This document shows positions 1-10,690 of a stretch of DNA of 64,000 nt, piece by piece; positions within the stretch are counted from its first letter, which is position 1, and each line of letters begins with the position of its first letter. Source of the stretch: Isoetes taiwanensis. Its lineage: Eukaryota; Streptophyta; Lycopodiopsida; Isoetales; Isoetaceae. The stretch covers positions 188,001-252,000 of the forward strand of contig JAJEKV010000059.1 in the NCBI GenBank assembly GCA_021234155.1, in the 5' to 3' direction. The notes below the pieces were generated by a model that was not told the DNA's origin, did no database searches, and worked only from the letters and a program-made list of their open reading frames with translations. The position numbers and the translations under genes were made by a program.

Positions 1-647
1 TCCGTGAATTTCATGCACATGAATTAGGTGCACAACTATTTTAAAATTTGCGTTGCTCTTCATAGCATTGTGATGAAGAGACAAATTATGCTTCTATGCC
101 ATTCATTAGAGTTTCAGAATTGTTTTGAAACCCCGGGTTTTTATTGTGGGAATTGAAAAAAGGTGTGGTGAAGAATAAAAATTCTATTTTATACCATTCT
201 TTGTTTCTCAACTTGGTTCTTTACTCATTCTTCTTGCTCTTTACATCGTCGTGAAGTTTTTTTTTTTTTTTTTTTTTACATTTAGCAAAGAGAATTAATT
301 TAGCAAAGAGAATTACGTTTCTCCATGCCATTCAACTCAACCTAGAGGAAGATTCTTGCCATCCAACTCAACGTGAGAAGGATTCTTGCTATTTTGTTCC
401 ATTTCTCCGCTTCTTTATTACCGCTTGTATATTTTTAATTAATGTGTGTAACATTGTAAATGTGTTAAGAGGTCCTACCATAAAGACCATGTTGTGTTGC
501 ATGTTCGAATTTGTTAGGGCCTTTTGTTTCATTTAATAGTCTCTCCCATTGTTTCTAACAATTACTATAGTTTATATTGTTGTTTCTAACATGTCAAATT
601 CCTTCCTAAGGGCCCGAAGGACCCAAAATTTTTTTTAATATAGAAAT
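1..647. other. AT-rich stretch, no gene seen
   Basis: No reading frame or known domain is visible. The stretch is AT-rich with a poly-T run near 260-280 and a short duplication of the TTTAGCAAAGAGAATTA type near 283-315. Confidence 0.5.
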
Positions 648-1090
648 CAACACATAACTATCATTAACATTAATTAATACAAACCATTGCATCCAATACA
701 TTTGAATTAAAATCCCCCTGAAACCCCCTTTGGTTTGGGTGCATATTCACACCTGGGTTACGTGAGGGGGCAGAGAGCCCCTAAGAACTCACAATACATG
801 TACAAAATTAACACCATTAAGTACATTCTCTCAAACCTTATAGTATTTTGCAAACCTTAATTTACAGTATACAAAAACTTGTACATGCATACCCCACAAA
901 CGAGGATCGCTATGTGCAGTCCAGATCTTGGAATAAAGGGCAAATATGCCCATCCGACAGCTCTCGATGCCCGGAGTAACCCCCCGTGTGAATATGCACC
1001 CAAACCAAAGGGGGTTTCAGGGGGATTTTAATTCAAATGTATTGGATGCAATGGTTTGTATTAATTAATGTTAATGATAGTTATGTGTTG
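648..1090. mobile_element. Foldback element with perfect 105-bp inverted arms
   Basis: Positions 648-752 and 986-1090 are exact reverse complements over 105 bp; the arms begin CAACACATAACTATC on the outside. A loop of about 233 bp separates them and its edges still show weaker complementarity. No ORF lies inside. I could not identify a clean target-site duplication. Arms without a mismatch suggest a recent foldback or MITE-type insertion, or recent gene conversion. A transcript through it would make a long double-stranded hairpin, a possible small-RNA precursor, but no transcription signal is seen. Confidence 0.8.
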
Positions 1091-2132
1091 CATTCAATAA
1101 AAAAGATTACAAAAGACCTTGTAATTTGTTGTTGTTGTCGTCCATAAGAAGATTCTAAGCAGTAACATGATCACTGGTGCTGAAAGGAGGAGAAAAAATA
1201 GTGTTGCCCTATTTTGTATTTCCATGGCTCCCATCCATAAAAGTTGATTTTCCTATTAAAAAAGGTAATATTTGTGCTCATGTATTAGAGTAAACGACAA
1301 AGGAAGAAGAGCAAGCTTAAGCTATTTAACTATATTGTGCCGAGAATTCTATAAAGAACAGGTTGCAATTGTGCCCCGCAATGAATTACCATTAACACTC
1401 TTCAAGAACTTCTAGACTGATGAGGCTTATAGAACTAAATCCACATGTCATATGTTTTCCAAAAGCAATGTTGGACACGCAGGGCTCTAGAAAACATCCC
1501 TATTATCTTGGGGATAATTGAAGTTAATAGATTACTTCAGAAAGAAGTTGCATTTGCATAGGCGTGATGGGCAAAAAATAGATAGATACATACATAGATA
1601 CATATTGTCCCTTGTGCCCTGAGGCCCGTGGACTTATGTAGCATGGGTGAGCTCCCTGGTGGGCGCTACTAGCACATCATGCTGGTTTACATTGTAGCCT
1701 TTTCTGAAGGCTTCACTTTTCTCTATTAATACCGGCATCCCGCTTTGGGTCGGCTTCAAGGCCGTGCACGGAAAATATGGACATGAAAAAAGAAAAAAAA
1801 AAAAAGTAAACAGGTGCCCAATTTTTTACGCATAAGTTGAAATAGAAACCTTATAAGTCGTATTTAATTAAAGTGGGTTTCATGCCATTCCCACTTTTTT
1901 TTTTGGAACCCTGTTATTATTTCACACGAAAAGGACGAGGGAAAAGTTTTGAAACCCCTTTATTGCTTTAGAAGATGCCTTTTTTCCTGTGTAGAAAAAA
2001 ATGTTAAGGGAAATTACATGGTCTACTTTTCTCAGTTAGCGAGTCGACAAGGTAAAGAGTGCATCTAAAACCAATGAAAATGCTATCTCGCTGTAAACGA
2101 AGTGCTAATCTGCCCTGAATTTTATACATAAA
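1091..2132. other. No gene recognised
   Basis: Nothing coding is recognisable. A GATA/CATA-type microsatellite lies at about 1,580-1,606, and poly-A and poly-T runs occur at about 1,790-1,806 and 1,897-1,904. Confidence 0.4.
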
Positions 2133-2928
2133 CTAGAAGCAGTGCCCAGCGTTGCTGGGCAATGTTTTGGTTCTGTAAATGTTGAGAACCTGTAAATGAA
2201 AAGCCATCTAATCCAAGCATCCAATCTACGTATAAATTCCAATTGAAAAAAACAATTGGGATTTGCATGTGGATTAGATGGCTGCCTCTTTCCTATCATT
2301 CTTGTGGTAGTAGAAGTCCTCTCTAGATAGTCATTACTTGCTCTCAAGATAGTTAATGCATTTATTATTACTACACATTGGGTCGTCCTTATTCTTGAAG
2401 GCCAAATAGATAGTAGATTATATCATTATATATAACTCCAAACATTAAAGAGAAGATTAAGGTCCATGCCATATGCTGGAATTGTGTTGATATTGGAATG
2501 TGTCCTATATTAAGTGTAGATATTGGGATGTGTCCTATATTAAACTTGAAGGCATCGTTCATGCAAATATATTAACTACAACACCACCATATGTTAAAGT
2601 TAACATTGTTCATGCAATACAAATTGCAATCACTATTCGTATGCATTGTTGAATACAGATAGTTATCTTAACTACAAAGACAACAATGTATTGTAATGTT
2701 CAGCAAATTTACTCATTAAGTAGCTCATGTTATAATTCATTTGTATAGCCGCCTTCTAGCCATAGAATGTGGATATCTGGCCATGCACCTCAGCTTTAAA
2801 TGCTGCACTTTCCATGATGCTCCCAATAAAACTCTGCAATGTTGAATGCAAATTACCTGCAAAGATGATCGAAGTTAGAATGTGTTGAATGTATTTTCAA
2901 TGCTATATCAGATCACCACAATAACATA

Positions 2929-5900
2929 CTAGTAATGGTGCCAGCGTTGCTGGGCATAAGTTGACAGGTGGTAAATATTTTGGTATGCAATAATAATCCA
3001 TTTTATAATTTTACTCTAACCAAACTTTACAAAGGTTTAACAACACTATAAAGAAATATTTAAAAGAGTATATGTTGGGGTTGAGAACTTATAATACGTT
3101 AGAGTTAACAATATATTAAGTTTGCCCTCGTCTTTTTGTCCCTGATTGTCTTTGTTTGTCCCTGATTGTCTTTTTAGTCATCGTAAGTCGAACCTGATTG
3201 TTTTTGTTTGTCCCTGATTGTCTTTTTAGTCATCATAAAGTCGAATTCAATTGAATATCTTTTTATTAAAGTCGAATTCAATTGAATATCGTGGTCCGAG
3301 TTATGCGTTGCTAGGCATAACTCGAAAACTTGCACATGATAAGACAACAATGACACGGAGGTGTTACTCCAGTTATTGCAACCCCTCCCTCTTTCCCTTC
3401 ATGTTGGTATTAGTGGACGTTGTGCCATTATTCCATCCAAGACTTTAGAGTTTGCAAATGAACGACGACTATTCATAATATACATGATGATACTGTGTGC
3501 TTTTGGCCTAGATGTCAATGTTTTCATCTTATGCCTTGGGGCTACGCCTTGGTTTGTTCAGCTAGTCCTTTATATTCATTTTGCTTTCATTTCTTTTCCA
3601 TATTCTGGTCATTGCTAATTTGAAAAGCTTGAGTACACAAATACGATGGCGGCATTGAATTCGTTGAATGTTTTTTAATTTTAGTAATTGCTCTTAAAGA
3701 ATTTGACCTTGATGCCCACCTTAAAGAGCTTGAAAGAAGTTAAGCAACAAACCTAAAATATAGGCTGCCAAGCTTTCCCATCTTAATCTTCACAACCCTT
3801 CTTCTTAATCTTCACAACCCTTAAGTTATAAGCATAAGAACATTAATCCAAGTCTAAACTATAGAGATTGTGCTGCTTTTGCAGAAACGTAGGTAAAACA
3901 ACATTTCTCATGATGTACAATGTGAAGAAAAAAAAGTGCCAATTTGAGATCTGGACATCAAAGTATGAGCAAGTTCCACTGCTCGATATTGTTGTCTTAG
4001 TGTAAGAATTCAGCTGCTGCTAGTTCCAACTATCATTATCCTGTCACATTTGAAAATAAAACTCGGTAATAAGAATGCCTGCTCATGTCACAAAAACACA
4101 TCATCAGACTCTTCTCTTTCGATAATGAGAAACACAATGAGAAGCACATGTATGCCTTCATTTTTGCCAATGCAATTAATGCATCAAAAAGTAATTATTT
4201 CCTGTTCATGCTATTACAATGCCAACTGATTAATAAACTCATAGAGACATCAAGCATTACTTACTTCTTGTAAGGTGCCAAGAACTTAAAAATAAAACTA
4301 AAAAATCCTCGTTAAGTTGTTCACATTTGGATGTTGGAACACGAAAAGTCCAATTCCCCTAAACCGAATGTCAAAGACTCAAATGGAACACCAAGTCCAA
4401 TGCCTGCAGAAAATCAATGTCAACAAAGACTCAAATATTACAAAAGCCTCAATGAAAAATAAAACATTTATGAGATGAGAAAATTTTACCCTAAATGCAG
4501 TGATTATAGAGGATCTTTGGTCGTGAAGGATCTTCTCTCAAATTCAGGGGGATATGGAATGGTCTGATATGTAATATCCTCGTATTTGTTTCATTACGCC
4601 TTTATGAGTATTTTAAGAGCATGTAGCGAGAGGTAACAAATTGCGAAATTCACTTGCAAGGCACATGGGGCAGAACGATTGAGCTAAATCTGCTCTTGGA
4701 TATTTTCTAGCCTTGCTTTTCAAATAGGCGGATCGCAGAGGTCTCGAATTCTTGTGCAAACATGAAAGTGCAAGAATTTACAGATTTGCAAGGCATATGA
4801 GATATGCTAGGAATGAAGCTATAGTCCCTAGCTCATTGCATGAGACCTCTTCTTGGTAACAATGACATTGAGCGACAAATGCACTCAAACTACACGGACG
4901 AAGCTTTCACATGTGTTTTAGGCTCCTTTAGTGAAATCCAAGAACAAATGCGAGGGCGAGATGAAAGATCACTCCAGTTCATAAGCTTATGGCTTGTGTA
5001 AATCTATAAGCATCGGCTTTCAACCGGGTCGTGTAAATCGTGAACTCACGTGTAAATCCGGAAGCTTTCACTTAAACTGACCTGTGTAAATCATGGCTTG
5101 GCATAGCGGACAAATCACGTAACGAATTTGCTTCAAGCCCGACTGTGTAAATCGTGGTCCGCATATAGAGCAAAAGAATTACATGACTTCACCGGGTCTT
5201 CCGTGGTCTTATGTCCCCGTGGCCAAAGCTAAGACTTCCGCCATAGTTACGTCCGAGCTATACGCAAAGACGGTGACGATCCACGCCCTGGTTTTGTTTC
5301 TTTAATAGGCGTAGAAATTACCGGATCTATGAGTTCATGAGCATCATCCAAGTTATTAATCACAGTACTGCACCAAATTTACCATGCACGAAACTCTAAA
5401 GCAAAAATTTAGAGGCTAGAAAAATGGAAAAAACACCATGAGAAACTACTATGATCAATTAATGATACGCATGTAGATAATGGGTTGGAAGCATCGGAGT
5501 TCATGGGTGAAATCCGGCATAATCATTGGAGTTCGGACCTCCAACTATGCGGATGAGGTGAAGGTTCTCACTATCTGAACCAGCTATGGCGTTGGACAAC
5601 AACGGCTATGGCCTCTTTGGCCTCTGGCGTTCAGACAACCGGGCTATGGCATTCGGACAACAATGGCTTGACCTCCAACGGTAAAGGGGACAACAACGAC
5701 TCCAACCCCTTTGGATCGGCATAGCCCATTCAATGAAACATTGCTTCCCGGCATCTCGGTGGGACAACTTCCAAGTTATAGACATCCGGTATTCTTTTAT
5801 CTAGCTGCTTTTAGGTATATCCTGGCGCCAAGTAGGCTGCAGATGATGGCAAATAAAATTTTGCCCTCAAACAAAGGTTTCAAGGAACGCTTGAGTTTGT

Positions 5901-6257
5901 CGGATTTACTCAAGCTCTCTGAAGCAACACGTTTTGGTCGCTTTTTGCTAGCCCAAATCAAGGTCGTGTTGTTTTCTTACGAATGAATGCCGCCATAGCG
6001 GCTCTGCTCGCTTCTTCTTTCTTTCTTAGTTCATTTGTTGCATCTATAGATATACCGCTTTGCTTCTTGGAGGAGGAGCTAGCAGCTTCGAAGGTCTATC
6101 GCCGCCCCTAGCTTCGAAGGTGCCCTCGCTAACCCTAGCCAAAAAAAACCCTAGAATCTTACGTGGCGTCATCTCTTCCATTGATTTCATCAAATCTGGG
6201 CCGTCGAAAATTTTAGGGTTTTATGCACGACATACACTAAAACTTTATAATAAAGGA
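2929..6257 (-). mobile_element. Nested Helitron (non-autonomous)
   Basis: On the minus strand the 5' end reads A then TCCTTTATTATAAAG (terminus 6,257). The 3' end is a GCCCAGC-AAC-GCTGGC hairpin followed by CTAG and T (terminus 2,929). Both flanks fit insertion between A and T. The interior is AT-rich with no recognisable gene. At 4,990-5,170 a GTGTAAATC(G/C) phrase recurs, and a decayed block of repeated 'ggctatggc' phrases lies at 5,580-5,700. Pairing of the two ends is an inference. Confidence 0.55.
3130..3300 (+). repeat. Short tandem duplications
   Basis: The phrase TGTCCCTGATTGTCTTTTTA recurs with small changes, and AAAGTCGAATTCAATTGAAT occurs twice in succession at about 3,237-3,290. 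Immediately right, near 3,299-3,325, is a near-palindrome GAGTTATGC...GGCATAACTC resembling a decayed Helitron-type hairpin. Confidence 0.6.
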
Positions 6258-8210
6258 TAAAAACTGCTCTATGTTATCAGATATTTTTCGACTCAAAATA
6301 ACTTTATAGACTAAGCAAAACATGGCATGGATGAAGTCACCTTTTCATCACGTTGTAACCTGGAAAGTACTTTCCAACTGAACCTTTACTTACTCTGTTT
6401 CCATTGCCATGACTTGCCACTTCTTCAAGATTTAAAACTCAAGCATGTATGCCAAAGAAACCAAAGAAATTGCAGCCAATTAATTCTACATCTTAAGTTG
6501 TTAAGTCTGCCGCACTTAAGCACAGATATAAAACATAACCTCAAAACTTTCACTGCTCCCTTGCACTCCTTCAGACAAGGCTCATCTATGCATCTTCGAC
6601 AGTGTAGACCTTCACACATGACATAGCAATTTCAGGCCCAACTACTCTTATGCAAAAGCATGCCTTCTATTCTATTGCCGAGAATAAATATTAGAAGGGA
6701 AAACAAAGTGACTACAATAAGATAATAAAAGCAAATGAACAATCAACAACTCGAAACTATGGTCTCTATCCATATAGTTTTATGGATCATATTAAACATG
6801 CAGCACCACCAGGCAGTACTCGATGTACAAATATGCTACATTCATTTATCATTTTCATGTAGCAGACTGCAGTTATTATTAAATCTGATTCTTCTAACCT
6901 GATTTTCATGGATAGAACTCAATGCAATGGGTTTATCTGCCTCAGGAACTTCTTTTTTGCGTCAGAATAAGTGCTGCACTGGGAGCCATATTCAAGGGCA
7001 AATCAGAGATGTTGGAGCCATGCAGGAAGCTTCAACTACGGTACAGGGTTGGAAGCTTCAACTATGGTACAACTCAGCGAGATTCCTGCAGGAAACATTA
7101 TTAGAATTAAAGAGGTCCTTGGAAAAAATAGTTCAGCAGAAAAAAAGCCCAGTTCTACTCTTAGCTATGGCGTTTATTCTCGAGCTACAACATCAGATCA
7201 TAAAGTCTGCAGAAGTATTTACATAGTCATCTGATGGTGTCCATCTTTGTGTTCCAGATGAGAATTCCATCTGTTAGTCACCGTGAAGAGGGCAAATTTA
7301 AGCACAACCAGAAGGCCTTAATGCATGCTGCTTTTCCATGTTTAAATAATGTTATCCATTTTTGTGTGCCAAATAATATTAGGCAACTTGAAGAGGGCAA
7401 ATTATGCAGAGTTTCTACTCACCTCTCCAACTTCTTCTATTTCAGCTACAAAATCACTCGTTTTAAACTCAATTTATCTACGGTGGCATGAGCATCAATA
7501 AGGCCAATTGCATTCCCAAAATATAAGATTTAGCAATCTGTTCCTATAATTCAACAGAATGGCAACATCTATGGCCTGGGTAAAAGCACCTTGCTTGCGA
7601 GATTTTTTGCCTTATATAGCTGCATACAATTTTAAGCAAAATGAAGCTAGAACCATAGCTATACTTGCAAGCAAAAAGAACCAAGGGAATTCAAAATTAC
7701 CTGTAGCAGTCATATCAAATCATCACCGACATGGCCTGCATGAAGCACTGGGCAGTGTCAAAATTAGAGAGTCAGTTGCGGTGGAATAAAGGAACTAAGA
7801 AGTCCATTAATTTTTTGATCGAGAGGTAGAAAGGCAAAGCAGAATCATGGAAATCAAATTGGTGTGCCTGCTGCCCCATAGCGCCTAGATTTCGAAGGAA
7901 CTTCAGAAGAGGCAAACGCTCCGGCCGTCTAAATCTCTCCGCCTTTCAAACCCAAGGAAAAAAAATGTAAGCAAAATCTTCACCCTGTAATTCCAGCCGT
8001 CCAAATTAGGGCCGCATCCTGCCATCGCCATGCCCAGTGACCTTCCCTTGCTCCACTGTATCTGCATGACCTTGTCCTGCTCCACCGGGAGAAAGTGAGC
8101 GGGAAGAAAATTGTGCTATCTGGACCATCTAACTCTAACGTCTAAGTTAAATCTGGACCGCCCAATTTAGGGCGAGGTTGAAGACAGACATACACAATAA
8201 TCTTATAATA
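6258..8210. other. Interior of outer Helitron, no gene recognised
   Basis: Several short open frames exist but none has a recognisable domain or a pattern typical of selection. The end at 8,150-8,210 (GGACCGCCCAATTTAGGGCG followed by GACAGACATACAC) matches, in reverse, the 5'-terminal region of the other Helitrons in the window. Confidence 0.4.
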
Positions 8211-9358
8211 CTAGTTAAGGTGCCCAGCGTTGCTGGGCATAGCTAGGAACTGTAAATGATATACTGGAGCAATCATTACATGGATTCACGCTTTTAAAAT
8301 TAGATGATCAAGAGCATTTGACCACATTTTCCACTTCCCCTTACCTTTTCTCTTTCCCTTTGCCTTTACTTTTTTTTTTCTATTTTTCCCTGTTTTTTCT
8401 GCTTCTTTGTTTTTCCTTTTCTATTTTCCTTCTCTTTTCCCTTTTCAGTTATTTTCTAATTTAGCTTTTCCCCTTTTTCCCTCCTTTCCGGGTCTTTCCA
8501 TTCCTTTTCCTTTTTTTTCCTCTTTCCTTTCCCTTTCCTCATGTTTTCCCTTTTTTTTTCACCTTTTCCCGCTTCCTTTTCATGTCCTTTTCTCTTCTAT
8601 TTTTTCTTCCCTTTTTCCTTTCTTCTCTTTTCCTTCTCTTTTTTTGTTTTTTTTTTTTCTATTTTCTTTCTCCCCATCTTTTCTTTTCCTTTTCCCATTT
8701 CCCTCTTCCTTCCCTTTTCCTGGATTCCTTCATTCCTCTTTTCTTTCCATTTCCCTTTCCTTTCCTTTTCCATTTCTTTTTCCTTTCCTTTTCCCTTTCT
8801 TTCTCCCATCTTTTTCTTTTTCCACTTTTCCGTTCCTTTCCCCGGCTCTTGAGTCTTCCTTTTTTTCTTTTGCCCTTTTCCTTTCCTTTCCCCCCCTCTC
8901 TTTTTTCTTTTTGCTCCTTTCTTTCCTTTTTACCTTCCATTTCCTCTTTCCTTCCTTCCTCACTTTTCCCTTCCCTTTTCATGTCCCCTTTTCCCCTTCC
9001 CTTTTCCTTCCTTCCTTCTCAATCCTCTTTTGCCCTTTCTTCCCATTTCCTCTTCCCTTTACCTTTTTCCCCCCTCTTTTCCTTTCCATTTTCCCTTTCC
9101 CTTTTCTTTTCTATTTTCTTTTTCCCGGTTTCCTCTCTTTTCCTTTCTTTCCTTTTCCTTCCCTTTTCCCTTTTCCCTTTTCCCTTCAACCCTTTAAGGC
9201 TGTCAGTTTCGCCAAATGGTATTGAAGCAAAAGCGATCAAGATGAAATTTTAGTTGGCTGCATACCGCGTCATCTTCGGATTGATCCATCAAATCCTCAA
9301 CCGTCCGATCTAGGGCACCATTCACAACGGACATACGGTATAATTTTATAATATAAGA
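8211..9358 (-). mobile_element. Helitron, 1,148 bp, inserted in another Helitron's 5' end
   Basis: Minus strand: the 5' end is TCTTATATTATAAAATTATA (terminus 9,358, preceded by A). The 3' end is GCCCAGC-AAC-GCTGGGC, ACCTTAA, CTAG (terminus 8,211, followed by T). Both termini and the A/T insertion rule are clear. The interior is almost entirely a pyrimidine-rich tract with no coding sequence. The neighbouring sequence on both sides forms another Helitron's 5' terminus, so this copy is the younger one. Confidence 0.85.
8330..9205 (+). repeat. Long pyrimidine tract (C/T on + strand)
   Basis: About 870 bp are built almost wholly of C and T on the + strand (TTTTCC, CCCTTTCC and similar units), with only scattered purines. 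The open frames here in several phases are by-products of composition: Phe/Ser/Pro/Leu on +, Lys/Glu/Arg/Gly on -. They should not be annotated as genes. Confidence 0.9.
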
Positions 9359-9365
9359 TATAGGA

Positions 9366-9720
9366 GGACAATTTCATTACATTGTATTTTACAGTGGTTG
9401 AAGAGACCATGATGGTCGGGCTGGCACACATATTACATCATCTTCGCACACAGACCACCTACTGGGAACAACATGCAGAGCAAGGTCCGAGGTGTTCCAA
9501 GCCACGAGAGCAACTTGAAGAGAGCATAAATCTGAACGCGCTGGCTTGTCCAATGCATGTCATCAACCTCTTCTCATTCTCTTTCATCAATGAACGGATC
9601 TTTCCATGGCTTCTGATCATGTCCTTTCTGTTCGCAATCTGTACTGAAAAAGGCAAAATCAAGTTAATGCAATTGTGCTACAGAGTTCTAAAGGCCATTT
9701 CTAAAGAAAGTAGGTCTGAG
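9366..9720. other. Weak open frame, no recognised product
   Basis: A + frame from about 9,382 stays open to 9,798 but runs straight into the palindrome array. It has no recognisable domain. I treat it as unsupported. Confidence 0.3.
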
Positions 9721-9722
9721 GG

Positions 9723-10235
9723 CCTTTCTCGACTCGCGAGTCGAGAAAGGCAGTTTAGAGTGAAAAATGCAAGTCTGATGCCCTTTCTCGAGTCGTGAGT
9801 CGAGAAAGGTAGCTCAGAATAAAAAAGGCAGATATGAGGGAACAAAGGATTCAAATGATCTTGGCAGATCTCGACTCGTAGCTCAGATTGAAAAATACAA
9901 GTTTTAGGGCTTTTCTCGACTCGTGAGTCGAGAAACGTAGCTCAGAGCAAAAAAAAAAAGGATTTTTGTCTCTTTTTTTTAAGTAGAAAGGTAAAAAAAA
10001 AACAAGTCCGAGGCCCTTTCTCGACTCGCAAGTCGAGAAAGCCTTTCTCGACTCGCAAGTCGAGAAAGGTAGCTTAGAGCTCAAAAAAAAGGAAAAAAAA
10101 AAAGGAAAAAAAAAAACCAGCTTTTTTCCCCCTTTTTTTAAGGAGGAAAAACAAAGGGCCCTTCTCGACTCGCGAGTCGAGAAAGACCCTCAACGCCCCT
10201 CTATTGGCCTTTCCCATCTCGCGAGTCAAGAAAGG
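9723..10235. repeat. Array of 28-bp palindromes (TCTCGACTCG type)
   Basis: The first copy, 9,723-9,750, is a perfect 28-bp palindrome with half-site CCTTTCTCGACTCG. Further copies with one or two changes lie near 9,781, 9,908, 10,016, 10,043, 10,163 and 10,208 (a partial one near 9,868). Spacing is irregular and the spacers are unrelated A-rich sequence. A single similar copy sits at 23,439-23,464. Irregular spacing and self-complementary units make this unlike CRISPR. Confidence 0.85.
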
Positions 10236-10289
10236 TAGTTTAGAGCGAAAGATGTAGTTTGAGGGCCAAAGTAAAAAACGCAGGTCTGA

Positions 10290-10600
10290 GGGCCTAAAAA
10301 AGGTAGGTTCAAGGGCCAACATTTAAGTTCAACCATGACCAATATCCGAGTTCGACCATTAGCAGTATTTACCAATATTCAAGTTCAACCATTTCCAATT
10401 CAAGTTCAACCATACCAAGAAGAAGTTTTTTTTCTTGTTCAACCATCAGCAATATTTATCACTATTCAAGTTCGAGCAATCCAATATTTAAGTTGAATAT
10501 AAAGTCAACCATTATCCATATTCAAGTTCAACCATTACTAATATTTACTAATATTTCAACCATTACCAATATTTATCATGAGATTTTTTTTATCTTTTAT
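10290..10600 (+). repeat. Degenerate AAGTTCAACCAT repeats
   Basis: The phrase AAGTTCAACCATTACCAATA recurs about ten times with changes. The same phrase appears just inside the left inverted repeat of the 20-23.7 kb element (about 20,175-20,230), so the two regions may derive from one repeat family. Confidence 0.7.
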
Positions 10601-10655
10601 TTTTTGGTTTAGCTATTGCCAACACTTACCAATAATCAAGCTCATTCATTACCAA

Positions 10656-10690
10656 CTAGAAACGTATGCCCGGCGATGCCGGGCATTAAT
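10656..10690 (-). mobile_element. Helitron 3' end, variant hairpin
   Basis: On the minus strand: hairpin GCCCGGC-ATC-GCCGGGC, then ATACGTTT and CTAG followed by T (terminus 10,656). The matching 5' end was not found to the right, so the extent of this element is unknown. Confidence 0.7.

Larger units (their letters stand above)
2133..9365 (-). mobile_element. Outer Helitron, probably non-autonomous, carrying nested Helitrons
   Basis: Read on the minus strand, the left end (2,133-2,160) gives the hairpin GCCCAGC-AAC-GCTGGGC, about ten bases, then CTAG followed by T. This is the canonical Helitron 3' end: hairpin, CTRR, insertion between A and T. A minus-strand 5' end is split by another Helitron at 8,211-9,358. 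Removing that insertion rebuilds a terminus like TCCTATATATTATAAG. No Rep-helicase ORF is visible. Pairing this 3' end with this 5' end, rather than with the 5' end at 6,257, is an inference. The base just outside the rebuilt 5' end is not the expected A, so that boundary may be off by a few bases. Confidence 0.5.

Noticed and set aside
6327-7234. Several 85-99 codon ORFs in the Helitron interior
   Set aside because: No homology-like pattern, overlapping phases, no splice structure; chance frames.
8407-9253. Long ORFs of up to 272 codons on + and Lys/Glu-rich ORFs on -
   Set aside because: They arise from the pyrimidine tract; composition alone keeps several phases open.
9723-10235. CRISPR-like array
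   Set aside because: Spacing is irregular, the units are self-complementary over their whole length, spacers are low-complexity, and the setting is plant nuclear DNA with no cas genes.
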